From Gordonia sp. 'Campus' (GTDB taxonomy: Bacteria; Actinomycetota; Actinomycetes; Mycobacteriales; Mycobacteriaceae), in the NCBI RefSeq assembly GCF_022206305.1, contig NZ_JAKOIW010000017.1:1641-65640 (forward strand): DNA of 64,000 nt, in the 5' to 3' direction. A program made the translations under genes and the position numbers. Below are positions 45,645 through 53,534 of the stretch, piece by piece. The notes under the pieces were generated by a model. It made no database searches. It saw nothing but the letters and a program-made list of their open reading frames with translations, and was not told the origin of the DNA. Numbering within the stretch: the first letter of the stretch is position 1; each line of letters opens with the position of its first letter.

Positions 45645-45719
45645 ATGGGAAAGCGCGGACGCAAGAAGCGTGCTCGTAAGAAGAACGCTGCCAACCACGG
45701 CAAGCGCCCCAACGCCTGA
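45645..45719 (+). CDS. 50S ribosomal protein bL37
   Basis: A 24-codon gene encoding a very basic peptide (MGKRGRKKRARKKNAANHGK followed by RPNA). It matches, apart from a few substitutions, bL37 of mycobacterial large ribosomal subunits, a protein found only in actinobacteria and often missed by gene finders. AAGGAG (45632-45637) gives an ideal ribosome binding site, and its own promoter and terminator show it is a monocistronic unit. The peptide would bind rRNA in the large subunit. Confidence 0.93.
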   Translation: MGKRGRKKRARKKNAANHGKRPNA

Positions 45720-45761
45720 TCCTCGCCTCACGGCGGATCGGGCGAGCGAGACAAGAAAAAC

Positions 45762-45796
45762 GCCCGGGTACGGCCATCTGGCCGCCCGGGCTTTTT
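45762..45796 (+). terminator. bL37 terminator
   Basis: GCCCGGG and CCCGGGC form the base of a hairpin with an inner CGGCC-ATCT-GGCCG stem, followed by TTTTT (45792-45796). It ends the bL37 unit and may also act on the convergent rshA transcript. Confidence 0.9.
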
Positions 45797-45827
45797 CGTG
45801 TCTCGACCCCGCTCCCCGCGGGGCATC

Positions 45828-46115
45828 TCAGCGTTCGGTCTCGGAGATCTCGTGCACGATGACGGTCTTACGGATCTCGATCCGCAACCGGTCGCGGAGA
45901 CCCTGCGGGGCCTGATCGCCACCGCATTTCCGGTTCACGAGCGCCTTGAGCTGTTGTTCGATGCCGTAGTGCGCCAGGCAGGACGGGCAGGTGTCGAGGT
46001 GGCCCTGCAGACGCGCACGCGCGTTCTGGTCGCACTCGTTGTCCAGCAACAGCCACACGTCGGCGATGACCGCGGAGCAATCGAGTTGTGTCACTTCGGG
46101 ATCGAGGTCGCTCAT
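45828..46115 (-). CDS. rshA: RshA, mycothiol-system anti-sigma factor of SigH
   Basis: A 95-residue zinc-associated anti-sigma (ZAS) protein with the redox motif HLDTCPSC (H-x3-C-x2-C) near residues 39-46 and an extra Cys at position 13. Under reducing conditions it binds SigH; oxidation of the Cys pair releases it. Its ATG overlaps the sigH stop (ATGA), so sigma and anti-sigma are translationally coupled. Confidence 0.93.
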   Translation of the reverse strand: MSDLDPEVTQLDCSAVIADVWLLLDNECDQNARARLQGHLDTCPSCLAHYGIEQQLKALVNRKCGGDQAPQGLRDRLRIEIRKTVIVHEISETER

Positions 46116-46960
46116 CGCGCCACCTCCGCATCCGAGACGCGGGCGGAACGGTTGAAGCCACGTTCGCGGGCCACGTCGGCCAGCAGTTCACGCAACTGTC
46201 GACGACCACGGTGCAGACGCGACATGACGGTACCGATGGGTGTGTCCATGATCTCGGCGATCTCCTTGTACGGCAGGCCTTCGACATCCGCGTAGTACAC
46301 GGCCATCCGGAAATCCTCGGGCAGCGCCTGGAGTGCGGCCTTGATCTCGTCGTCGGGGAGGGCGTCGAGGGCCTCGATCTCGGCCGAGCGCAACCCCTGG
46401 GAGGTGTGTTCGGCAGTCGCCGCGATCTGCCAGTCGGTGATCTCGTCGGTCGGGTACTGCGCGGGCTGACGCTGCTTCTTGCGGTAGCCGTTGATGTAGG
46501 TGTTGGTGAGGATCCGGTAGAGCCACGCCTTGAGGTTGGTGCCCTCGCGGAAGGACGCGAACGCGGTGAAGGCCTTGATGTAGGTCTCCTGCACGAGGTC
46601 CTCGGCATCGGCCGGATTGCGTGTCATCCGCAGGGCGGCGCCGTACATCTGATCGAGCAGCGGCAGCGCGTCGCGCTCGAACCGTTCGGTCAGCTGCTCC
46701 GGGGTCTCGCTCGGATCGGCACGCCGCGGTGCCCGGTTCTCGCTCGAGGCGGCGTCGGCCGGCCCGGCGTCGGATGAACCGGTGCCGGATGAACCACCGC
46801 CGGCCGGCTCTGTCCCGGCTGTCTTGGCTTCGGACACTACGATCCCTTCGATGAGAGGCAGCACGGAGAGGCTGTCGATCAAGCTTACCGATCCCGTCCC
46901 CACCGAGAGAGGTCCCGGTTCGATGCGCTGCGGTGACTCCATCACGGCAGATGCGCTCAT
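46112..46960 (-). CDS. sigH: RNA polymerase sigma factor SigH
   Basis: An ECF sigma factor. Region 2 reads [20 protein letters not shown] and [20 protein letters not shown]; region 4 reads [20 protein letters not shown], followed by [19 protein letters not shown]. It directs the response to disulphide stress, including thioredoxin and mycothiol genes. ATG 46960 with AGGAGG upstream gives 282 residues, about 60 more than M. tuberculosis SigH. A second start, GTG 46837, has GAAGGGA 5 nt upstream and gives 241 residues. Both may be used, as for the two SigR forms of Streptomyces. A SigH-type promoter precedes it. Confidence 0.93.
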   Translation of the reverse strand: MSASAVMESPQRIEPGPLSVGTGSVSLIDSLSVLPLIEGIVVSEAKTAGTEPAGGGSSGTGSSDAGPADAASSENRAPRRADPSETPEQLTERFERDALPLLDQMYGAALRMTRNPADAEDLVQETYIKAFTAFASFREGTNLKAWLYRILTNTYINGYRKKQRQPAQYPTDEITDWQIAATAEHTSQGLRSAEIEALDALPDDEIKAALQALPEDFRMAVYYADVEGLPYKEIAEIMDTPIGTVMSRLHRGRRQLRELLADVARERGFNRSARVSDAEVAR

Positions 46961-47014
46961 ATGCCTCTCGACCTCCTGCTTTCCGGTCCTGCTCATCTCG
47001 TTGCAACCAGTCAC

Positions 47015-47041
47015 AACAGAGCCTCACGGGCGGTTTGTTCC
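47015..47041 (-). promoter_or_regulatory. SigH-type autoregulatory promoter of sigH
   Basis: On the minus strand GGAAC (47037-47041, as GGGAACA) and GTT (47015-47017, as GTTGTG) are 19 nt apart, fitting the GGAAY...GTT consensus of SigH/SigR promoters. A start near 47008 lies about 48 nt before ATG 46960. Confidence 0.75.
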
Positions 47042-47171
47042 CGCACCACGGTTGCGATCGCGGTGGGCCGATCCATGTCACAGTTCCTCATCGGCGCCCA
47101 CTCCCCCGTTGGACCCGCCGCCTGCTCGACCGACCCAAGACCGATCCACTGTTCAGGAGGTACCGAGTTCC

Positions 47172-47666
47172 ATGGCTGCCACTCCGGCGATCGCCGCACT
47201 CGAACGCGCGAAGATCGCCCACACCGTGCACCGGTATGCGCACGACCCGCGTTCCGAGGCCTACGGCGCCGAAGCCGTCGCGGCGCTCGCCGAGGAACTC
47301 GGGGTGCTCGACGCCCAGATCTTCAAGACCCTCGTCATCGAGCTGTCCGGCGGAAAACGGCCGGGGCTGGCGGTCGCCGTCGTCCCGGTACCGCGGAAAC
47401 TCTCACTCAAGGCGGCCGCGGCGGCTCTGGGTGCGTCCAAGGCGGCGATGGCCGAGGCGAAGGCGGTCACCAGGACAACCGGGTACGTCCTCGGCGGCGT
47501 CTCACCCGTCGGTCAGCGCACCGTGCTGCCCACCGTCGTCGACGCCTCGGCGATGGAGTTCGAGCGGGTCCTGTGCAGCGCAGGCAAGCGCGGTCTCGAG
47601 ATCGCGCTCGCACCTGCCGATCTCGTCTCGGTGACCCGGGCCGTGGTCGCCCCGATCGCCCTCTGA
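47172..47666 (+). CDS. ybaK: YbaK/EbsC family Cys-tRNA(Pro) deacylase
   Basis: A 164-residue protein. Family text includes DAQIFKTLVIELSGG, VVPVPRKLSLKAAAAALG, TGYVLGGVSPVGQR and VLPTVVDASAM, with the conserved Lys of FKTL. These enzymes hydrolyse Cys mis-attached to tRNA-Pro. AGGAGGT lies upstream of ATG 47172. It is divergent from sigH, so its 5' region overlaps the SigH promoter area. Confidence 0.92.
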   Translation: MAATPAIAALERAKIAHTVHRYAHDPRSEAYGAEAVAALAEELGVLDAQIFKTLVIELSGGKRPGLAVAVVPVPRKLSLKAAAAALGASKAAMAEAKAVTRTTGYVLGGVSPVGQRTVLPTVVDASAMEFERVLCSAGKRGLEIALAPADLVSVTRAVVAPIAL

Positions 47667-47737
47667 GCACGTCGCACTCTGACCGCGTCGTGGCAGGACG
47701 GTCGCGTCGGCCGACACCGTGGGGCAGCATGGTCACC

Positions 47738-48541
47738 ATGTGCGGACGCTATGCGGTGACCACCGACCCGGCGAAGCTCGCGGCGGAGATCGACGCGGTC
47801 AACGAGGTACCGGAGCCGGCGGCAGACGACGCCACCGATCTCGACACGGCGCCTCGGACCCCGGGGGTCAACTACAACGTCGCGCCGACGACGACGGTGA
47901 TGACCGTCGTCAAGCGGCACGCACCGGACACACCCGACGACGACGCGATCCTGCGCGTCCGGGCGATGCGGTGGGGGCTGGTTCCGCCCTGGGCCAAGGA
48001 GGTGGGCAAGGGCCCGCTGCTGTTCAACGCACGCGCGGAGAGCGCGGCGGAGAAGAGTTCGTTCCGTTCGTCGGTGAAGTCACGTCGATGCCTGGTACCG
48101 ATGGACGGCTGGTACGAGTGGAAGAAGGGGCCCCCGGACAGCAAGGGCAAGCCCACGAAGATCCCGTTCTTCATGTCCCCGCAGGACGGGACCCGGTTGT
48201 TCATGGCGGGTCTCTGGTCGGTCTGGCACGACAGGACGGGCGGTGCCACTTCAGATGGGGACGGTTCCGATCGGGACACGTCGACTCAGGCGCCGCCGCT
48301 GCTCAGTTGCTCGATCCTCACCACCGACGCGGTCGGCGAACTGCGGGATGTCCACGACCGTATGCCGTTGATCATGCCGTACGACAACTGGGATGCATGG
48401 CTGGATCCCGACCACCGGGCGCCCGACGACCTGTTCGCGCCACCCGCCCCGGCCATCGTCGATGCCATCGCGATCCGCGAGGTCGCTCCCCTGGTGAACC
48501 GCGTCGCCAACAACGGGCCGGAACTGCTCAACCCGTTGTGA
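47738..48541 (+). CDS. SRAP/HMCES-family abasic-site processing protein
   Basis: A 267-residue protein starting MCGRYA: after Met removal Cys2 becomes the catalytic N-terminal residue that crosslinks to abasic sites in single-stranded DNA. This fixes the start at ATG 47738 rather than ATG 47729. Other conserved parts are YNVAPTT, RWGLVPPWAKE, LLFNARAES (the active Glu), RCLVPMDGWYEWKK and the His in VHDRMPLI. Counterpart of Rv3226c (YedK family). Confidence 0.92.
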   Translation: MCGRYAVTTDPAKLAAEIDAVNEVPEPAADDATDLDTAPRTPGVNYNVAPTTTVMTVVKRHAPDTPDDDAILRVRAMRWGLVPPWAKEVGKGPLLFNARAESAAEKSSFRSSVKSRRCLVPMDGWYEWKKGPPDSKGKPTKIPFFMSPQDGTRLFMAGLWSVWHDRTGGATSDGDGSDRDTSTQAPPLLSCSILTTDAVGELRDVHDRMPLIMPYDNWDAWLDPDHRAPDDLFAPPAPAIVDAIAIREVAPLVNRVANNGPELLNPL

Positions 48542-48556
48542 CGAAGGCCGACTCTC

Positions 48557-50038
48557 CTAGCTGAATGCGTAGTCCTGCAGTGGGAACGAGTCCATCTCCC
48601 GTAGGGTCCGCAGCGTCGATGCCGGGCGCAGCAGGGTCGCCTCGCCGTGCTGGTTGAAGTAGTAGCTACGCGACCCGGCGCAGTTCCCGTTGTAGAACAC
48701 CGACGACTGGAGGCGGTCGGTGACCTCGTCGAGGAACGCGTCGTTGGCCGACTCGGTGACCTCGAAGGTGTCCTGCCCGCGTCGTCGGAGCTCGGCGAAG
48801 AGACGCGCGATGTGCTTCATCTGCCCCTCGATGGTCGTGAAGTACGACAACCCGCTGTAGGAGTAGGGACTGTTGAGCGACAAGAAGTTCGGGAACTTGG
48901 GGACCGTGACACCCTCGTAGGCCTGGAAGCGCCCCTCGCGCCAGAACTTTCCGAGGTCGCGACCCTCGCGGCCCACGACCTGGAAGGCCGGGAAGTTGAC
49001 GTCCCACAGATTGAACCCGGTGGCGAGGACGAGGGTGTCGATCTCGGTCCGGGTGCCGTCGGCGGCGAGGATCGTATCGGCCTCGAGCCGGGCGATGCCG
49101 CTCGTCTCGAGAGTCACGTGGGGTCGCGCGAAGCTGGCGAAGTAGGTGTTGGAGAACGTCGGCCGCTTGCACCCGAAGTCGTAGTCGGGGGTCAGCTTCC
49201 GACGCAGTTCGGGATCGGCGATCTGCGACCGCAGATGCGCTTTCGCGAGTCCGGCGGCCACCTTGTTGCCCGGTTTGACCTGCTTGTAGTGCAGCACACC
49301 GAACACCATCAGGAGTTCGAGCAGCGACGAATTGACCACGCGGGCAATCCGTTGCGTGAGCGGGATGCGACGGAACAACTGCCGGACCGCGGGCGGGATC
49401 GCGAAGTCGACTTTCGGCACCACCCAGATCGGCGTCCGCTGGAACACCGTCAGGGCGTCGGCGCGTTCGGCGATCTCCGGGATCAGCTGGACCGCGGTCG
49501 CACCCGTCCCTATCACGGCGACCTTCTTGCCGGTGAAGTCGAACCCGTCCTGCCAGTCGGCGGTGTGCAGAATCGTGCCCGCGAAGTCCTTGATCCCCGG
49601 GAAGTCCGGGATGTGCGGTTGCGACAGGAAGCCCGTCGCGGTCACGAGGTAGCGCGCCGTGCGCTCGGCTCCGTCAGCGGTCCGCACACGCCACAACCGG
49701 TCCTGGTCGTCCCAGACCGCCGATTCGACGAGCGTCCCGAACTCCATGTGTCGCCTGAGGTCGTACTTGGCGGCAACGTGTTCGGCGTAACGCTTCAGCT
49801 CGCTGCCCGGCGCGAACAACCGTGACCAGTCCGGGTTGGGCTCGAACGAGTAGGAGTAGGTGACCGAGGCGATGTCCACGGCGAGACCCGGGTAATGGTT
49901 GACGTGCCACGTCCCACCCAGATCGTTCTCGCGTTCGAGGATCGCGATGCTGTCGATCCCCTGCCGCCTGAACTCGATGGCCGCACCCATCCCGCCGAAA
50001 CCGGCACCCACGATCACCACGTCGACGTCAGGTCGCAT
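48557..50038 (-). CDS. Flavin-containing monooxygenase (Baeyer-Villiger type)
   Basis: A 493-residue FAD/NADPH monooxygenase. The FAD-binding motif VIVGAGFGGMGAAIEF starts at residue 8, the NADPH-binding motif VIGTGATAVQLIPEIA at about 172. Between them FAGTILHTADWQDG matches the Baeyer-Villiger fingerprint FxGxxxHxxxW, while LVLATGFNLWDVNFP is the later ATG motif. Likely inserts oxygen into a ketone or aldehyde; substrate unknown. Divergent from an MFS exporter across a short region with a 15-bp palindrome, so both may be controlled by one regulator. Confidence 0.9.
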   Translation of the reverse strand: MRPDVDVVIVGAGFGGMGAAIEFRRQGIDSIAILERENDLGGTWHVNHYPGLAVDIASVTYSYSFEPNPDWSRLFAPGSELKRYAEHVAAKYDLRRHMEFGTLVESAVWDDQDRLWRVRTADGAERTARYLVTATGFLSQPHIPDFPGIKDFAGTILHTADWQDGFDFTGKKVAVIGTGATAVQLIPEIAERADALTVFQRTPIWVVPKVDFAIPPAVRQLFRRIPLTQRIARVVNSSLLELLMVFGVLHYKQVKPGNKVAAGLAKAHLRSQIADPELRRKLTPDYDFGCKRPTFSNTYFASFARPHVTLETSGIARLEADTILAADGTRTEIDTLVLATGFNLWDVNFPAFQVVGREGRDLGKFWREGRFQAYEGVTVPKFPNFLSLNSPYSYSGLSYFTTIEGQMKHIARLFAELRRRGQDTFEVTESANDAFLDEVTDRLQSSVFYNGNCAGSRSYYFNQHGEATLLRPASTLRTLREMDSFPLQDYAFS

Positions 50039-50077
50039 ACCAACACCCCGAATTCCCGGTTCGATAACTGTTACGGA

Positions 50078-50092
50078 GAGTTACTGTAACTC
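50078..50092. promoter_or_regulatory. Palindromic operator between the monooxygenase and MFS genes
   Basis: GAGTTAC-T-GTAACTC is a perfect 15-bp palindrome, with a related AACTGTTAC just to its left (50066-50074). It lies 40 nt upstream of the monooxygenase ATG and 58 nt upstream of the MFS ATG, a typical place for a TetR- or MarR-type repressor that controls both divergent genes. No regulator gene is adjacent. Confidence 0.6.
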
Positions 50093-50149
50093 AGCACACA
50101 GGGATGGGCCAGAGGCTCGTCGCACCTCGGCGGTAGCGTGACATCTGCC

Positions 50150-51367
50150 ATGCCAGACAGTACGAATTCCCCCGCCGCACGAGCCGGCACCGGCGCGTCC
50201 TTCGCGGCCGCGGTCTATGCCTTCACCGTCATCATGCTCGGCACGACGCTGCCGACGCCGCTCTATTCGATCTATGCCGAGGAACTCGGGTTCGGCGTCA
50301 CCACGACAACGGTGATCTTCGCCGTCTACGCCGCCGGCGTCATCGCCGCCCTCATCGGCTTCGGCCGCTGGTCCGATGTGGTCGGCCGACGCAAACTGCT
50401 CATCGCCGGGGCCGTGCTGTCCGTGGTCAGCGCGGTGGTGTTCCTGACCGCGGGGCCGGTGTGGCAGCTGCTCGTCGGACGTGTCCTCTCGGGCCTGTCG
50501 GCGGGCATCTACGCCGGCGCGGCGACCACCGCGGTCATCGAGCTGGCCCCCGCATCGTGGCGCGGACGTGCCCCCGCCGTCGCCACCGCCGCCAACATCG
50601 GTGGCCTCGGACTCGGACCGCTGATCGCCGGCGTCCTCGCGGAGTATGCCCCCGCTCCGCTGCGCACACCGTTCGTCGTCGACCTCGCGCTCCTGGCACT
50701 CGTGTTCGTGGGCATCTGGCGGCTACAGGAGACGGTCGACATCCGACCCGGCGCCCGGCTCGGCGTCCAGCGACTGTCGGTCCCCGCCGACATCCGGGGC
50801 GTCTTCCTGCGTGCGGCGATCGCCGCCTTCGCGGGATTCGCGGTGATGGGCACGTTCACCGGCGTCATGCCGTCGTTCGTGACGAACATCCTCGGGATCG
50901 ACAACCACGCCTTCACCGGGTTCCTGGTGTTCGTGCTGTTCGCGTCCTCGGCGCTGACCCAGATCGTGGTCCGCCGGATGCCCACCGAGCCCGCACTGAT
51001 CGCCGGGTGCGCCATCCTGATCGCGGGGACGGGCGTGTCCATTCTCGGGCTCGTCGCCGCATCGACGGCGGCATTGCTCGTCGGCGCGGTCATCTGCGGT
51101 GTGGGTCAGGGCATGTCGTTCAGCAAGGGACTGGCGTCGGTGGTCGCGGCGAGCCCGGCCGGTCGCAAGGCCGAGGTCACCTCGACCTACTTCGTCGTCG
51201 CCTACGTCGCCATCTCGATCCCCATCGTCGGACAGGGCGTGACCGCCCAGTCCTGGGGGCTTCGACCGGCGGGCATCGCCTTCAACATCGGGGTGGCGGT
51301 GCTCGCCCTGCTCGCCCTCGTCCTGACGATCGTGGCGGTCAGGAACCTGGAACGCCCGACTCGTTGA
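50150..51367 (+). CDS. MFS drug-efflux-type transporter
   Basis: A 405-residue 12-span MFS protein. Motif A is IGFGRWSDVVGRRKLLIAG in loop 2-3; LVGRVLSGLSAGIYAGAATT resembles motif B/C of exporters, and the second half repeats the fold. Substrate unknown; the divergent monooxygenase suggests it may export a related compound. ATG 50150 is chosen; GTG 50138 is possible. Its 3' end overlaps the malQ 3' end by 29 nt. Confidence 0.88.
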   Translation: MPDSTNSPAARAGTGASFAAAVYAFTVIMLGTTLPTPLYSIYAEELGFGVTTTTVIFAVYAAGVIAALIGFGRWSDVVGRRKLLIAGAVLSVVSAVVFLTAGPVWQLLVGRVLSGLSAGIYAGAATTAVIELAPASWRGRAPAVATAANIGGLGLGPLIAGVLAEYAPAPLRTPFVVDLALLALVFVGIWRLQETVDIRPGARLGVQRLSVPADIRGVFLRAAIAAFAGFAVMGTFTGVMPSFVTNILGIDNHAFTGFLVFVLFASSALTQIVVRRMPTEPALIAGCAILIAGTGVSILGLVAASTAALLVGAVICGVGQGMSFSKGLASVVAASPAGRKAEVTSTYFVVAYVAISIPIVGQGVTAQSWGLRPAGIAFNIGVAVLALLALVLTIVAVRNLERPTR

Positions 51368-53480
51368 GCACCGACACCAGCCGGCGGAATCGCTCGCTGC
51401 TGACCAGATCTTCGACGAGCACGACGTCGCCGTCGGCATTGGCCAGGGGGATGCACCAGTTCGGGTACTGCGAGCTGTCGGTCCCCGGCTGGTTCTGAAT
51501 CCTTCTCTCCCCCACCGCATCGACCAGCGCGACGCTCAGCAGCACCGACGGGCTGCGCGCGATGAGCGCGTACAGGGCATTGACAACCTTCGGATCGGTG
51601 AGCGGGGTGTCCCGCGCCAGCAGCCCTCGCTCGTAGGCGAGTTCCAGGACGGCGTCGCGCTCACGGGCGTCACGGGCCCGCTCGGCGTCCTCACCCGAGG
51701 CCAACAGGCCCAGGCGCGAGCGCAGCGCGATGTGGTCGCCGGCGAGATAGCCGACCGTCGGGGGCAGGTCGTGGGTGGTCACCGAGGTCAGACACAACTC
51801 CCGGTACTCCTCGGGTGGGACGGCGGCGTCGGGCCCCTGTTCGAACCAGAGGATCGACGTCCCGAGAATGCCGCGCTCACGCAGCGTGTCCTGGACCGAG
51901 GGTTCGAACACCCCGAGATCCTCGCCGACGACCACGGCGTCGGCACGCTGCGCCTCCAGCGCGAGGATGCCGATCATGGCCTCGCTGTCGTAACGGACGT
52001 ACGTCCCGCCCGCCGGGCCGACCCCGTCGGGAATCCACCACAGTCGGAAGAGTCCGAGGATGTGGTCGACCCGCACTCCGCCCGCGTGCCGCAAGACGGT
52101 GCGGATCATGTCCCGGTAGGGCTCGTATCCCGCCTCGGCGAGACGGCGCGGATGCCACGGTGGCTGATCCCAGTCCTGCCCCTGCTGATTGAATCCGTCC
52201 GGCGGCGCCCCGACGGTGGCGCCGGTGGCCAGGACATCGCCGAGCGCCCACGCATCGGCGCTGTGACGGGCGACGCCGACCGCGAGGTCGGCCATCACCC
52301 CGATCGCCATCCCGGAGGACGTCGCCGCATGTGCCGCGGTCTCGAGTTGTTCGTCACAGATCCACTGCAACCACATGTGGAAGTCGATGCGCCGCGCAAG
52401 TTTTGCGCGCTTCTTCTTCATGTACGCGGGGTCGGCGAACTTGGTGTGCCACCGCGGATCGTCGGCGTCGTAGCGTTCGGCGAGCGCACACCACGTCGCG
52501 AATCGCTTCAGTCCCTTGCCCTCTCGACGCCGGAATGCGCGATATGCAGACTTACGCGACGGATCGAGCGGGACATCGTAGATCAGCTCGAGTGCGTCCA
52601 TCTTCGCGCGGAAGGACTTGTTGCGCTTGATCTTGTCGGTCGCGGTGTTCTCCGCCAGGAAGCCGCGGCCGAGTTTGCGTACCCATTTGCGCTGCGACTT
52701 GGACAGCCCGTCCAGTTCGGGGATGTCGGTGATCCGGATGTAGAGGGGGTTGACGAAGCGACGCGTCACCGGCAGGTAGGGGGACGCCTCGATGGGCGCC
52801 TGCGGCTGTGCAGCGTGGAGTGGATTGACCTGGACGAAGTCCGCACCGTACGCACTTCCGGCGACCTCGCAGATACCGGTCAGGTCCGCGAAATCGCCGA
52901 CACCCCAGGAATCCGCCGAGCGGATGGAGTACAGCTGCGCCGCGAGGCCCCAGCGCTTGCGGCCGGTCAACCGGTCGGCGGTGTGCAGGCGTCGGGGGGT
53001 CACGATCAGCGGTGCGCTCGACGCTGTCGAGTCGTCGAGGTCGAGAGCCTTGATCTGGTGGTAGCCGGGCGCCAGGTCGTCGGGCACGGCGAACGTCGCC
53101 CGACCGACCAGGACTCCGTCGACCTCTCGCGGGTCGACCCAGGCATCGAGTTGCCGCGCGGGCACGTCGTCGCCGTCCTCGGTGACGATCCAGACCTTGA
53201 CCAGGTGACCATGCGGCACATGCACGACGAAGGTGTTGCCGCCCCCTTCGGTCACGACGGTGACGGCGGGAGTGAACTCGCGCCAGGGCTGCTCGTCGAT
53301 CTCGCGGATCGAGTCCTCGATCTCGGCCGCGGACCCGGCGGGGACGTCGAGTGCGCCGAGGACCGCGATCAGCGTCTGGGGTTCGACCTCGTGTGTCTGC
53401 TCACCCCATCCGACGTAGCTGGTGGCGACGCCGTAACGCTGTGCCAGTTCGGTCAACCGATCGGGGTTCACATCAGCCAC
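51339..53480 (-). CDS. malQ: 4-alpha-glucanotransferase MalQ
   Basis: A 713-residue GH77 enzyme. The catalytic-domain motifs are WGVGDFADLTGICE, RVDHILGLFRLWW (nucleophile Asp), VVVGEDLGVFEPSV (acid Glu) and TTHDLPPTVGYLAGDH (transition-state Asp). About 150 N-terminal residues form the beta-rich extra domain of actinobacterial MalQ. It disproportionates maltodextrins and links glycogen or maltose breakdown to glucose. The start ATG 53480 gives the family N-terminus. It is downstream of the FAD oxidase in the same direction (54 nt). Confidence 0.94.
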   Translation of the reverse strand: MADVNPDRLTELAQRYGVATSYVGWGEQTHEVEPQTLIAVLGALDVPAGSAAEIEDSIREIDEQPWREFTPAVTVVTEGGGNTFVVHVPHGHLVKVWIVTEDGDDVPARQLDAWVDPREVDGVLVGRATFAVPDDLAPGYHQIKALDLDDSTASSAPLIVTPRRLHTADRLTGRKRWGLAAQLYSIRSADSWGVGDFADLTGICEVAGSAYGADFVQVNPLHAAQPQAPIEASPYLPVTRRFVNPLYIRITDIPELDGLSKSQRKWVRKLGRGFLAENTATDKIKRNKSFRAKMDALELIYDVPLDPSRKSAYRAFRRREGKGLKRFATWCALAERYDADDPRWHTKFADPAYMKKKRAKLARRIDFHMWLQWICDEQLETAAHAATSSGMAIGVMADLAVGVARHSADAWALGDVLATGATVGAPPDGFNQQGQDWDQPPWHPRRLAEAGYEPYRDMIRTVLRHAGGVRVDHILGLFRLWWIPDGVGPAGGTYVRYDSEAMIGILALEAQRADAVVVGEDLGVFEPSVQDTLRERGILGTSILWFEQGPDAAVPPEEYRELCLTSVTTHDLPPTVGYLAGDHIALRSRLGLLASGEDAERARDARERDAVLELAYERGLLARDTPLTDPKVVNALYALIARSPSVLLSVALVDAVGERRIQNQPGTDSSQYPNWCIPLANADGDVVLVEDLVSSERFRRLVSVLNESGVPGS

Positions 53481-53534
53481 TCGTGCATGGTCTCAGGATT
53501 TCGGTCCGCGCGCCGTGTTCGCCACACCGGCCGC

